From assembly GCA_964353455.1 (NCBI GenBank), contig CAYGWP010000237.1, positions 1 to 7,519 on the forward strand: a stretch of DNA of 7,519 bases. The letters run 5' to 3'. Position numbers and translations under genes: made by a program. Below the pieces are notes generated by a model. The model was not told the DNA's origin. It saw nothing but the letters and a program-made list of their open reading frames with translations, and did not search any database. Source of the DNA: CAYGWP01 sp964353455 (GTDB lineage Bacteria > Planctomycetota > Phycisphaerae > FEN-1346). Of the stretch, positions 1 through 6,900 are shown piece by piece (the first letter of the stretch is position 1; the number at the start of each line of letters is the position of its first letter).

Positions 1-1236
1 AGGGACCGGCCCATCCTGATTACCGACACGACGTTCCGCGACGGCCAGCAGGCCCGCCCGCCGTACACGGTGGACCAGATGGTGCACATCTACGACCTCC
101 TGGCGAAACTGGGCGGCCCCGGCGGCGTCATCCGCCAGACGGAGTTCTTCCTCTACACGAAGAACGACCGCGAGACGCTCGACCGCTGCCGCGCCCTCGG
201 CCACCGGTACCCCGAGCGCACGGGCTGGATCCGCGCCGTCAAGGGCGACTTCCGGCTCGTCAAGGAGGCCGGCCTCGCCGAGAGCGGCATGCTCACGAGT
301 TGCTCGGACTACCACATCTTCCGGAAGTTGAAGTTCCCGAGCCGCCGCGCCTGCATGGATAGTTACTGCGAGGTGGTCGCAGCGGCGCTTGACGCGGGCG
401 TCCGGCCCCGCTGCCATCTTGAGGACGTGACCCGCGCCGACATCGACGGCTTCGTCCTTCCGTTCGTTGACCGGCTGATGGAAATGGGCCGCAGCGTCCC
501 CGAGGCGCTCACGCCCAAGGTCCGCCTGTGCGACACGATGGGCTTCGGCGTGAGTTACCCCGGGGCGCGGCTGCCGCGCAGCATCCCCAAACTCATCTAC
601 AAACTTAACCGCGAGTGCGGCGTCCCGAGCGAGCGCCTGGAGTGGCACGGGCACAACGACTTCCACAAGGTCCACGTGAACGGGGCGACGGCCTGGCTGT
701 ACGGCTGCAACGCGCTGAACACGACGCTGTTCGGATTCGGCGAGCGGACGGGCAACCCGCCGCTCGAGGGCGCCGTCTTCGAGTACATCGCCATAAAGGG
801 CGGCCTCTGCGGCATAGACACGACGGCCGTGACGGAACTGGCCGACTACATGCGGTCCATCGGCCTGCCGATCCCCGACAACTACCCGTTCGTCGGCAAG
901 AACTTCAACACCACGAGCGCCGGCATCCACGCCGGGGGCCTCAGGCAGGACGAGCGGATATACAATATCTTCGATACGACGAGGCTGCTCGGCCGGCCCC
1001 CGCGCGTCGCCATAACCGACAAGACCGGCGTTGACGGCGTCGCGCACTGGGTCAACGAGTTCTTCGGCCTCAAGGGCGATCGGCGCATCGGCAAAATCAA
1101 GTGCCACAAACTCGCTCGCTGGGTCATCGACCAGTACGAGGTCCAGGGCCGCCTCACCGCCATCAGCGATGAGGAACTCCAGGCCAAGACCCGCGAACTT
1201 ATGCCCGAATACTGGCAGCGCTACACGGCGGGGTAG
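1..1236 (+). CDS. Re-citrate synthase-like enzyme of the isopropylmalate/homocitrate synthase superfamily, 5' end missing
   Basis: The frame is open from the first base, so the N-terminus lies outside the window; 411 residues are visible, about 30-45 short of a Re-citrate synthase as I remember that family. Enzymes of this HMGL-like TIM-barrel family condense acetyl-CoA with a 2-oxo acid; Re-citrate synthase makes citrate from oxaloacetate in the cytoplasm of anaerobes. Visible landmarks, numbered from the first codon: the metal/substrate motif DTTFRDGQQ (9-17, with R13-D14), the metal-binding HGHND (216-220), GFGERTGN (245-252) and AGIHAGG (307-313). The continuation PPYT after the first motif, and blocks such as GVIRQTEFF and YNIFDTT, match my recollection of the Clostridium kluyveri Re-citrate synthase better than LeuA. 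The protein ends soon after the barrel and linker, with no LeuA-type allosteric domain. Alternatives are homocitrate, citramalate or isopropylmalate synthase. The superfamily is certain; the substrate is likely but not proven. Confidence 0.88.
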   Translation, partial: RDRPILITDTTFRDGQQARPPYTVDQMVHIYDLLAKLGGPGGVIRQTEFFLYTKNDRETLDRCRALGHRYPERTGWIRAVKGDFRLVKEAGLAESGMLTSCSDYHIFRKLKFPSRRACMDSYCEVVAAALDAGVRPRCHLEDVTRADIDGFVLPFVDRLMEMGRSVPEALTPKVRLCDTMGFGVSYPGARLPRSIPKLIYKLNRECGVPSERLEWHGHNDFHKVHVNGATAWLYGCNALNTTLFGFGERTGNPPLEGAVFEYIAIKGGLCGIDTTAVTELADYMRSIGLPIPDNYPFVGKNFNTTSAGIHAGGLRQDERIYNIFDTTRLLGRPPRVAITDKTGVDGVAHWVNEFFGLKGDRRIGKIKCHKLARWVIDQYEVQGRLTAISDEELQAKTRELMPEYWQRYTAG

Positions 1237-1261
1237 CGCGCCGAGCGTTCGCCGGGTTCTT

Positions 1262-1283
1262 GCGCGGCCCGTACGGGCCGCGC
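1262..1283. terminator. Perfect GC-rich palindrome, possible hairpin terminator or attenuator
   Basis: The arms GCGCGGCCCG (1262-1271) and CGGGCCGCGC (1274-1283) are perfect reverse complements around TA. In RNA this gives a 9-bp stem with a GUAC loop. It starts 25 bp after the stop of the synthase gene and ends 28 bp before the next start codon. There is no T-run after it, so it is not a textbook intrinsic terminator. It could also be an mRNA-stabilising hairpin or a site for a dimeric protein. Confidence 0.4.
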
Positions 1284-1311
1284 CTCAGCATGACGCCGCG
1301 AGGAAACTGCA

Positions 1312-2709
1312 ATGGCGAAGACCATCGACTCGCTGAAAAGCCGCGCCAGCAGGTTCGCCGAGGGCCGGACCGAGGACCTCGCCCGCTGGGAACGCATCCT
1401 TCAGTTCCAGGTGCACCTGTGGCGGTTCTGCGCCCTGCGCCTGAAGGACAATAACGCCCTGGCAATGAGTTCGGCCCTCTCGTTCCGCACCATCTTCGCC
1501 CTGGTGCCCATACTCATCCTGGCGTTCCTCCTGCTTAAGTCGGTGGGCGTCCTCGACGACAGCAAGCGCGTCCTGCGCCAGTTCCTCGAAGAGAGCGGCA
1601 TGACGCAGATTCAGTATCCCCAGCAGGGCGCCGAGCCCGGCGAAGGCCCCGCGGCAACCGCGGCCCGCCCTCCGTCTTGGCGGGGCGAAGGCGAACGCGG
1701 CGTCACGGTCGCCGACAAGATCGAGGGCGCCATCGACCACCTCGAGGGCCAACTTACGGTCGGCACGCTCGGACCCATCGGCGCGGTGCTCCTCATCTGG
1801 ACCGCCCTGACGTTGCTGATGACGATGGAGCGGTCCCTCAACCGTATCTTCGAGGCCCCGCGGCCGCGATCCCTGGCCAGGAGGATCGTCATCTACTGGA
1901 CGGTCGTCACGCTCGGACCGCTCGTCCTGGTGGCCGCGTTCTACGCCGGCAGCAAGGCCACCAGCATCGTCGAGGGCTGGCCCGTCGTGTCGTACCTGCT
2001 GGCAGTGCTCGGCTGGATTGTGCCGCTGGTCCTCGGCGTCCTGTTCCTGGGCGGCGTGTACGCCCTGATGCCGAACACGCTTGTCCGCTGGAAGGCGGCG
2101 CTCATCGGCGCGGCCGTCGCGTTCCCGGTCTGGCTGGTCGGGCGGTGGGCGTTCTCGCTTTACGTCGAACACGCCGGCGCAAAGAGCCTGTACGGGGCGC
2201 TCGCGCTCATTCCGCTGTTCCTCATGTGGCTGAACTTCTCGTGGCTCATCTTCCTGCTGGGCGCCCAGTTGGCCTACGCCGCCGGGAACCTGGAACGCGT
2301 GCGCAGCGGCGCGCGCGGCAACCGGCACATCATCAGCCATTGGGACGTGCTGGCCGCGGCGGTGGCCGTTGCCCTGGGCAGCCGCGCGAAGGAGGCCCCG
2401 GTGGCGCTCCACGACGTGTCGGCGCAGTTGGGCCTCTCGGAAGATGCGGCGGAGCAGGTCCTGGCGATCCTGGCCGCCCACGGCGTGGTCTGCCGCACGG
2501 CCGATGATACCGCACGCACCTTCCTTCTGGCCAAACCGGCCGACCGGATACGAGTGGCGGACCTCCTGGAACTCGGCAGCGCCGACCGGAGCAAGGCCGC
2601 CGCCGTCAAGTTCGCCCCCGACGTCGAAAAGTCGGTCGCCCAGGTCCGCTCACGCTCCGGCGCCGGCATCGAGGGCCTGACGATTGCCGCCCTCACCGCC
2701 GGCGCCTGA
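1312..2709 (+). CDS. YihY/BrkB-family inner-membrane protein with C-terminal winged-helix-like domain
   Basis: This 465-residue protein belongs to the YihY/BrkB (UPF0761) family, once wrongly called ribonuclease BN; the molecular function is unknown. Six hydrophobic segments are visible at about 50-76, 152-173, 191-213, 225-250, 262-284 and 296-323. The first contains SALSFRTIFALVPIL and the last region PLFLMWLNFSWLIFLLGAQL, both family signatures. A hydrophilic Pro/Gly/Ala-rich stretch (about 100-130) lies between segments 1 and 2 and looks like an added loop. Residues about 344-420 form a soluble domain whose helix-turn-helix-like pattern (VSAQLGLSEDAAEQVLAILAAHGVV) resembles an Rrf2-type winged helix, as in other long family members. 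The ATG at 1312 is chosen for its GAGGA at 1300-1304, seven bases upstream. The gene follows the synthase on the same strand after 75 bp and a palindrome, so co-transcription is uncertain. No transport substrate can be named. Confidence 0.88.
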   Translation: MAKTIDSLKSRASRFAEGRTEDLARWERILQFQVHLWRFCALRLKDNNALAMSSALSFRTIFALVPILILAFLLLKSVGVLDDSKRVLRQFLEESGMTQIQYPQQGAEPGEGPAATAARPPSWRGEGERGVTVADKIEGAIDHLEGQLTVGTLGPIGAVLLIWTALTLLMTMERSLNRIFEAPRPRSLARRIVIYWTVVTLGPLVLVAAFYAGSKATSIVEGWPVVSYLLAVLGWIVPLVLGVLFLGGVYALMPNTLVRWKAALIGAAVAFPVWLVGRWAFSLYVEHAGAKSLYGALALIPLFLMWLNFSWLIFLLGAQLAYAAGNLERVRSGARGNRHIISHWDVLAAAVAVALGSRAKEAPVALHDVSAQLGLSEDAAEQVLAILAAHGVVCRTADDTARTFLLAKPADRIRVADLLELGSADRSKAAAVKFAPDVEKSVAQVRSRSGAGIEGLTIAALTAGA

Positions 2710-2742
2710 GCGGCGCCCTGACCCTTGCCGGTCGCCGCGGCA
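2701..2742. terminator. Two short GC hairpins between convergent genes, possible bidirectional terminator
   Basis: GGCGCC occurs at 2701-2706 and again at 2712-2717, giving a 6-bp stem whose loop holds the stop codon of the membrane-protein gene. TGCCG (2726-2730) can pair with CGGCA (2738-2742). The two genes converge here with only 36 bp between stop codons, where a shared terminator would be expected. The stems are short and there is no T-run on either strand, so the support is weak. Confidence 0.25.
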
Positions 2743-2745
2743 GCC

Positions 2746-3531
2746 CTACTTCATCATCTCCTCCAGAAGCGGCTGCATCGCCTCGGCCCAGATCTGGTAG
2801 CCCTTGGCATTGGGGTGCAACTGGTCGGGCATGACGTCGGCGGGTATCTTGCCGCCGGAGAGGAACTTCTCGGTGATATCAAGGAATCGGATCATGTTGC
2901 CGTCATCGAGTTTGGCGAGGGCGGCGTTCACTTCCTTTATCTTGGGCATGGCGGTGGGGCTGAGGTCGCCGCTCTTGCGGTCGCCGCGGGGGAATACGCC
3001 TAGCACGAGGACCTTGGTCTTGGGGAGTTTTGCGCGGATGCTCTGGACGATCTTGATGTCGGCCTTGGCGATGGCCTCGGCGGAATCGCCGCCGGTGTTG
3101 TTGGTGCCGATCATAAGGACGACGACCTTGGGGCTCGTGCCGTCGAGTTCGCCGTTTTCAATCCGCCAGAGGACGTGCTGGGTGCGGTCGCCGCCGATTC
3201 CGAAGTTGGCCGGGCTGTACTTGCCGTAATACTTGTCCCAGATTTCCTTGGCCCGCGCCCAGCCGGCGGTGATTGAGTCGCCGAGGAAGAGGACGCCGAT
3301 CGGCCCCTCCTTTACGCGCTTGAGGAACGACTCGTGCGCCTTCAGGAACGCGTCGCCCGGCTTGACGGCCGCAACCGACGGGTCCTGCGGCGCGGCAGGC
3401 GCCGCCGGGGCAGCCGGCGCCGCCTTGGCGGCAGGCGCCGCGGGCGCGGCCGGCGCGGCCGGCGCGGCCGCCATGCCGATGGCCGCCGCAAGGCCCAGGA
3501 CCATCATCAACACGAGCAGTTTCCACTTCAT
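2746..3531 (-). CDS. Secreted SGNH/GDSL-family esterase, PAF-acetylhydrolase beta/gamma-like
   Basis: The 261-residue product is an exported SGNH hydrolase that would remove acetyl or other acyl groups from an ester substrate. A short Lys-containing start and a hydrophobic core (residues 1-22) form a signal peptide. An Ala/Pro tract (21-48) links it to the catalytic domain (about 60-260). All four SGNH blocks are present: GDSI (S86 nucleophile), FGIGGD (oxyanion Gly at 113-114), GTNN (N144) and DQLH (D236, H239). NFGIGGDRTQHVLWRIENGEL and VLGVFPRG resemble the PAF-acetylhydrolase Ib catalytic subunits, so lipid or carbohydrate acetyl esters are both plausible. The open frame extends 32 codons upstream of this ATG, but AAAGGAG six bases before it and the immediate signal peptide favour 3531. 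It is divergent from the glycoside hydrolase gene, which suggests deacetylation of the same glycan (inference). The fold is certain; the substrate is unknown. Confidence 0.92.
   Translation of the reverse strand: MKWKLLVLMMVLGLAAAIGMAAAPAAPAAPAAPAAKAAPAAPAAPAAPQDPSVAAVKPGDAFLKAHESFLKRVKEGPIGVLFLGDSITAGWARAKEIWDKYYGKYSPANFGIGGDRTQHVLWRIENGELDGTSPKVVVLMIGTNNTGGDSAEAIAKADIKIVQSIRAKLPKTKVLVLGVFPRGDRKSGDLSPTAMPKIKEVNAALAKLDDGNMIRFLDITEKFLSGGKIPADVMPDQLHPNAKGYQIWAEAMQPLLEEMMK
3388..3471 (-). repeat. Ala-Ala-Pro codon repeat in the esterase linker
   Basis: This is a run of GCC/GCG/CCG codons encoding about nine Ala-Ala-Pro triplets, with a single Lys breaking the pattern (residues 21-48 of the esterase). 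Part of it repeats GGCCGGCGC almost exactly at the DNA level. It probably forms a flexible, extended linker between the signal peptide and the catalytic domain. Such a tract can change length by slippage. Confidence 0.8.
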
Positions 3532-3537
3532 CGCAAT

Positions 3538-3544
3538 CTCCTTT
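3538..3544 (-). promoter_or_regulatory. Ribosome binding site that fixes the esterase start
   Basis: On the minus strand AAAGGAG is followed by six bases (ATTGCG) and then ATG at 3531. This strong Shine-Dalgarno sequence decides against the longer open frame reaching 3627. The same sequence with one base changed precedes the OmpA-family gene at 7122-7137. Confidence 0.85.
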
Positions 3545-3645
3545 GGTGACTTGGCCGACGCACCCCCCTGCCCCGGCGACCCCCTTCGCGGACTCTGGCA
3601 GGTTACGCGCCCCGTGCGCCGCGCCAAGCAAAAAGCGGCTGGCCC

Positions 3646-3673
3646 TTGCGTGCGGCCGGACGCGCGTTAGGAT
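3646..3673 (+). promoter_or_regulatory. Putative sigma-70-type promoter of the glycoside hydrolase gene
   Basis: TTGCGT (3646-3651) and TAGGAT (3668-3673) are separated by 16 bp, and the -10-like box ends 25 bp before the GTG start. The hexamers match the consensus only partly (TTG, and TA..AT). Support comes from the OmpA-family gene, where TTGCCG and TAGAAT occur with exactly the same 16-bp spacing and the same preceding GT. The 167-bp divergent region 3532-3698 holds no other clear element; I see no convincing promoter for the esterase on the other strand. Confidence 0.5.
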
Positions 3674-3685
3674 GCTCTGGAAATC

Positions 3686-3691
3686 GGGAGG
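3686..3691 (+). promoter_or_regulatory. Ribosome binding site that fixes the GTG start of the glycoside hydrolase
   Basis: GGGAGG is followed by seven bases (CCGCACT) and GTG at 3699. The in-frame ATG at 3672 lies inside the -10-like promoter box and has no usable Shine-Dalgarno sequence. The GTG start also gives a compact signal peptide. The downstream gene uses almost the same leader and also starts with GTG. Confidence 0.75.
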
Positions 3692-3698
3692 CCGCACT

Positions 3699-6413
3699 GT
3701 GGATAAGCCCAAGCGCAACTTGCGAGTCGTCCTGGCCGCGTGTGTGCTCACGGCCATCGTGCCGCTCATGGGGGTCCTATCGGCGCCCGCATCGGCGGCG
3801 TGGATATGGGTCGAGGGCGAGAAGAGCACAAAATCGACGATGAACCGCCACCCGTGGTACGCCCAGGTCAAGCGCGACCAACTTTCTGGCGGCGACTTCG
3901 CGAGCAACTTCAATAAGGACAAGCCCGGCGAGGCCGAGTACGCCTTCGACGCCCCGGCCGCAGGGGCATACGAGTTCTGGGTCCGGGCGAACCCCGTCGG
4001 CGCCCGCCTGTCGTACAGGCTGAACGGCGGCGAGTGGACGCAGATCGACCTTCAGCGCAGCCCCATCGGAAGCACCAACATCGCCGCCGACGGAAAGCCC
4101 GACCTGCGGTTCATCGCGTGGGTCAAGGTTGGCCAGGTCTCGCTGAAGGCGGGGTCCAACGCCATCGCATTCCGGATGGACAGTGAGAATTCCAATCACG
4201 GGGCGCTCGACTGCTTCGTCCTGAGCAGCGAGCCGTTCCGGCCGATGGGCATCTACAAGCCCGACCAGATGGCCGAGCAGGCGGCGAAGATCGCCGGGGA
4301 GAACAAGGGCTGGTTCGCGTTCGATCCGAAGGACGACCCGTACGACGCCGCTGCGGCGCTGGACCTCCGGTGGTTGAACGAGAAGCAGGCGGGCGACGGC
4401 GGGTTCATCGCGGCGAAGGACGGCGAGTTCGTCCACTCCAGGACCGGCCAGCCCGTGCGGTTCTGGGCCGTCAACGGTCCACCGGGGAGCGCGAAGGACC
4501 GCGCGGCCCTCGCCCAGACGGCGCGGCTGCTCGCGAAGCACGGCGTCAACCTGGTCCGGGTGCACGGCGGATACTTCGACGAGACGGGGGCCGTGAAAAT
4601 GGAATCGGTGAAGCACACAATCGAGATCGTCGAGGAGATGAAGGCCGAGGGAATATATACGCACCTATCCATCTATTTCCCGCTATGGCTGGCGCCGAAG
4701 CCCGGAACGCCGTGGCTCCAGGGCTACGACGGGAAGCAGAAGCCATTCGCGGCCCTCTACTTCAACAAGGACTTCCAGCGCGTTTACCGGGAGTGGTGGA
4801 AGGCGCTGCTTACGACGCCGAGCGAGAAGACCGGCAGGCGCCTGGTCGATGAGCCGGCCGTGGCGGGGGCCGAGATCATCAACGAGGACTCATTTTTCTT
4901 CTGGACCTTCGCGACGAAGAACGTGCCGGAGCCGCAACTCGTGATCATCGAGGCGATGTTCGGCGACTGGCTGAAGAAGAAGTACGGCTCGATAGACGCC
5001 GCCGTCGCGAAATGGAACGGCGTGAAGACGCCCCGCGACGCCCCCGCCGAGGGGCGCATGGGCTTCCGCATGCTTTGGGACATGTTCAACCAGAAAACGC
5101 AGCGCGACAAGGACGCGACGGCGTTCCTGCTGGAGGTCCAGCAGGGGTTCTATCAAGATACGTACAAGTACCTGCGCGGGCTGGGCTTTAAGGGCCTGAT
5201 TACGGCGTCGAACTGGGCCACGGCCAGCCCGCAGGTGTTCGGCCCGATCGAGAAACTGAGTTACACGGTGGGCGACTTTCTGGACCGCCACGGATACTTC
5301 GGGTGCAACGAGAAGGGCGACAACGCCGGATGGTCGGTCCGCGACGGCTACACGTACGCCGACCGAAGCGCCCTTAAGTTCGAGCCCGAGACCCCCGGCA
5401 AGCCGCGGCAGTTCGTCCATCCAGTGATGGACATTCATTATAACGGAAAGCCGTCGATGATCTCGGAGACGACCTTCTGCCGCCCCAACCGGTACCGGTC
5501 GGAGGCGCCGCTCTTTTACGCGGCCTACGGGGCGCTCCAGCACAGCGACGCCATCGTGAACTTCGCGCTCGACAGTTCAACGTGGACCGTGAAGCCCGGG
5601 TTCTTCATGCAGCCGTGGACGCTCATGTCGCCGTCGATGATGGGCCAGTTTCCGGCCGCCGCCCTCATCTTCCGCCAGCGCCTCGTGGCGCCGGGCGACA
5701 CGCTCGTTGACCTCTCGCTGAAGGTGCAGGACCTCCTGGACCTGAAGGGCACTCCGCTGCCGCAGGACGCCGCCTTCGACGAACTGCGCCTGAAGGACGT
5801 GCCGCAGGGCACTGAGATCGGGCCCGGCAACGTCATCGACCCGCTGGTCCACTTCGCGGGAAGGACGAGTGTCACGTTCTCGGCCGAAGGCGGCGCGCAG
5901 CGCCTCAAGGACCTCAAGCCCTTCATCGACCGCGCCGGGCAGACAGTGACCAGCACCACCGGCGAACTCAGGCTCGACTACGGCAAGGGCGTGCTCACGA
6001 TCAACGCCCCGGCGGCACAGGGCGTAAGCGGGGCCCTCGGCGACGCGGGAACCGTGAACCTCAAGGACGTGACCATCTCATCCGACATGCCACTGGGGCA
6101 CATCGTCGCGGTGAGCATGGATGGGAAGCCGCTGGGCTCGTCGCAGAAAATTCTCCTCCAGGTAATGTCGGAGGAGAAGAACGGCGACTTCCAGACCGAG
6201 CCGGCCGGCGGCCAGTTGCTTCGCATCAAGAGCATCGGCCACGACCCCTGGATGGTCCGGGAACTCAAGGGCACCGTGCGCTTCAAGAGGCCGGACGCCT
6301 CGCGCCTCAAGGTGACGGCCCTGGACCCCAACGGCTATCGCGCGAAGGAGGTCGGCGCCGCGGCGGAGATCCGGCTCGACCCCGCGACGCTTTACTACCT
6401 TATCGCCCCGTGA
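3699..6413 (+). CDS. Exported clan GH-A-type glycoside hydrolase with N-terminal CBM-like domain
   Basis: The 904-residue product has a signal peptide (Lys/Arg start, hydrophobic 10-28, APASAA cleavage region near 29-34). Residues about 35-180 look like a CBM35/CBM6-type beta-sandwich: they open with WVEGE and include LSGGDFASNF, a GAYEFWVRAN strand and a GALDCFVLS end. Residues about 205-680 fit a clan GH-A TIM barrel: RFWAVNG (254-260), NLVRVHGG (284-291), the Asn-Glu pair N395-E396 in EIINEDSFF as likely acid/base, H530 in DRHGYF, and E590 in MISETTF as likely nucleophile. The remaining C-terminus (about 680-904) is probably beta-rich, with no motif I recognise. Family members hydrolyse beta-glycosidic bonds; I cannot name a GH family or substrate, and a GH5-like or unclassified family is possible. 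It would work outside the inner membrane. It is divergent from an esterase and 28 bp upstream of a thioredoxin-like lipoprotein, probably co-transcribed. The start is chosen from the ribosome binding site at 3686-3691. Confidence 0.85.
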   Translation: MDKPKRNLRVVLAACVLTAIVPLMGVLSAPASAAWIWVEGEKSTKSTMNRHPWYAQVKRDQLSGGDFASNFNKDKPGEAEYAFDAPAAGAYEFWVRANPVGARLSYRLNGGEWTQIDLQRSPIGSTNIAADGKPDLRFIAWVKVGQVSLKAGSNAIAFRMDSENSNHGALDCFVLSSEPFRPMGIYKPDQMAEQAAKIAGENKGWFAFDPKDDPYDAAAALDLRWLNEKQAGDGGFIAAKDGEFVHSRTGQPVRFWAVNGPPGSAKDRAALAQTARLLAKHGVNLVRVHGGYFDETGAVKMESVKHTIEIVEEMKAEGIYTHLSIYFPLWLAPKPGTPWLQGYDGKQKPFAALYFNKDFQRVYREWWKALLTTPSEKTGRRLVDEPAVAGAEIINEDSFFFWTFATKNVPEPQLVIIEAMFGDWLKKKYGSIDAAVAKWNGVKTPRDAPAEGRMGFRMLWDMFNQKTQRDKDATAFLLEVQQGFYQDTYKYLRGLGFKGLITASNWATASPQVFGPIEKLSYTVGDFLDRHGYFGCNEKGDNAGWSVRDGYTYADRSALKFEPETPGKPRQFVHPVMDIHYNGKPSMISETTFCRPNRYRSEAPLFYAAYGALQHSDAIVNFALDSSTWTVKPGFFMQPWTLMSPSMMGQFPAAALIFRQRLVAPGDTLVDLSLKVQDLLDLKGTPLPQDAAFDELRLKDVPQGTEIGPGNVIDPLVHFAGRTSVTFSAEGGAQRLKDLKPFIDRAGQTVTSTTGELRLDYGKGVLTINAPAAQGVSGALGDAGTVNLKDVTISSDMPLGHIVAVSMDGKPLGSSQKILLQVMSEEKNGDFQTEPAGGQLLRIKSIGHDPWMVRELKGTVRFKRPDASRLKVTALDPNGYRAKEVGAAAEIRLDPATLYYLIAP

Positions 6414-6429
6414 TGCGCCTGTAAGGATC

Positions 6430-6434
6430 GGAGG
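6430..6434 (+). promoter_or_regulatory. Ribosome binding site of the thioredoxin-like gene (GTG start)
   Basis: GGAGG lies seven bases (CCGCTCG) before GTG at 6442. The sequence ATCGGAGGCCGC closely copies the leader of the upstream hydrolase gene, ATCGGGAGGCCGC, and both use GTG. Confidence 0.75.
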
Positions 6435-6441
6435 CCGCTCG

Positions 6442-6900
6442 GTGAACAAGTCGCAACGCAACTCGCTCCTCGCCCTTGTCGCCTGTGCGCTGGCGGCCCT
6501 TGCGGCCGGGGGCTGCGGCGCATCCAAACTGGGGCTCATAAGGCACGAGGTGGAATTCGAGGAGCAGGTCCTGCGGGCCGACCGGCCGGTCGTCGTGGAG
6601 TTCTACAAGCCGGGATGCGCGGGATGTTTCTTCAGCGATCCCCTGCTGGATCAACTGTTCGATGAGTACCAGGACCGCGTGGTGTTCGTCAAGTTCGAAC
6701 TCGCCAACGTCTGGGGTCAGATCACCTGTGCGCCTGTCTGGAAGAAATACCGCGTCGCCCTGTTCCCGACGGTGGTTCTGTTCGTCGGCGGCAGGGAGAA
6801 ACACCGCTGGGTCATCGAGTACAACGGTGGCGACTACCGGAAGGTGCTGGACGAGGTGGCCGGTCCGCCGGTCCCGAAGAAGCCGGCCGCCGGGGGCTGA
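6442..6900 (+). CDS. Thioredoxin-like lipoprotein with CAGC active site
   Basis: The 152-residue product starts with a lipoprotein-type signal (hydrophobic 9-22) ending in AAGGC, with C25 as the likely lipidated residue; the -3 Ala makes the lipobox slightly weak. Residues about 38-140 form a thioredoxin fold: the VVVEFYKPGCAGC strand and active site (C59 and C62), VVFVKFELAN, and FPTVVLF with the cis-proline P109. The active site is CAGC where thioredoxin has WCGPC, and the usual Trp is replaced by Gly. An extra cysteine, C96, sits in the insert before the cis-Pro strand. The tail is Pro/Lys/Ala/Gly-rich. It should act at the membrane surface as a thiol-disulfide reductase, isomerase or oxidase; direction cannot be read from sequence. 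It lies 28 bp after the hydrolase gene, probably in the same transcript, and the GTG start is supported by GGAGG. Confidence 0.85.
   Translation: MNKSQRNSLLALVACALAALAAGGCGASKLGLIRHEVEFEEQVLRADRPVVVEFYKPGCAGCFFSDPLLDQLFDEYQDRVVFVKFELANVWGQITCAPVWKKYRVALFPTVVLFVGGREKHRWVIEYNGGDYRKVLDEVAGPPVPKKPAAGG

Noticed and set aside
70..72. GTG as the start of the synthase gene
   Set aside because: The essential DTTFRDGQQ motif lies upstream of it in the same open frame, so the gene begins before the window.
1285..2481. Long open frame on the minus strand (398 codons)
   Set aside because: It lies entirely antisense to the YihY/BrkB-family gene, and its product is a charged Arg/Glu/Gln-rich string without any domain, typical of antisense frames in GC-rich genes.
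1677..2507. Second plus-strand frame of 276 codons inside the membrane-protein gene
   Set aside because: The product is Arg/Gly/Pro-rich and low in hydrophobic residues; it is a +1-type shadow of real codons.
3532..3627. Longer esterase with 32 extra N-terminal residues starting at 3627
   Set aside because: The extension is Arg/Gly/Ser-rich and would bury the signal peptide, and AAAGGAG sits exactly six bases before the internal ATG at 3531.
3546..3645. Promoter for the esterase on the minus strand
   Set aside because: A TTGCTT and a TAACCT can be found, but with a 20-bp spacer and poor -10 match; not good enough to list.
3543..3698. Longer hydrolase starting at 3543 or at the ATG at 3672
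   Set aside because: The first overlaps the promoter and the esterase leader; the second lies in the -10-like box without a good Shine-Dalgarno sequence. GTG at 3699 has GGGAGG at the right distance.
3158..3922. Minus-strand frame of 254 codons spanning the divergent region
   Set aside because: It overlaps the true esterase in another frame and the start of the hydrolase on the opposite strand; the product has no recognisable fold.
3777..4664. Minus-strand frame of 295 codons inside the hydrolase
   Set aside because: Antisense shadow: Arg/Leu/Asp/Val-rich composition, no motif, no ribosome binding site.
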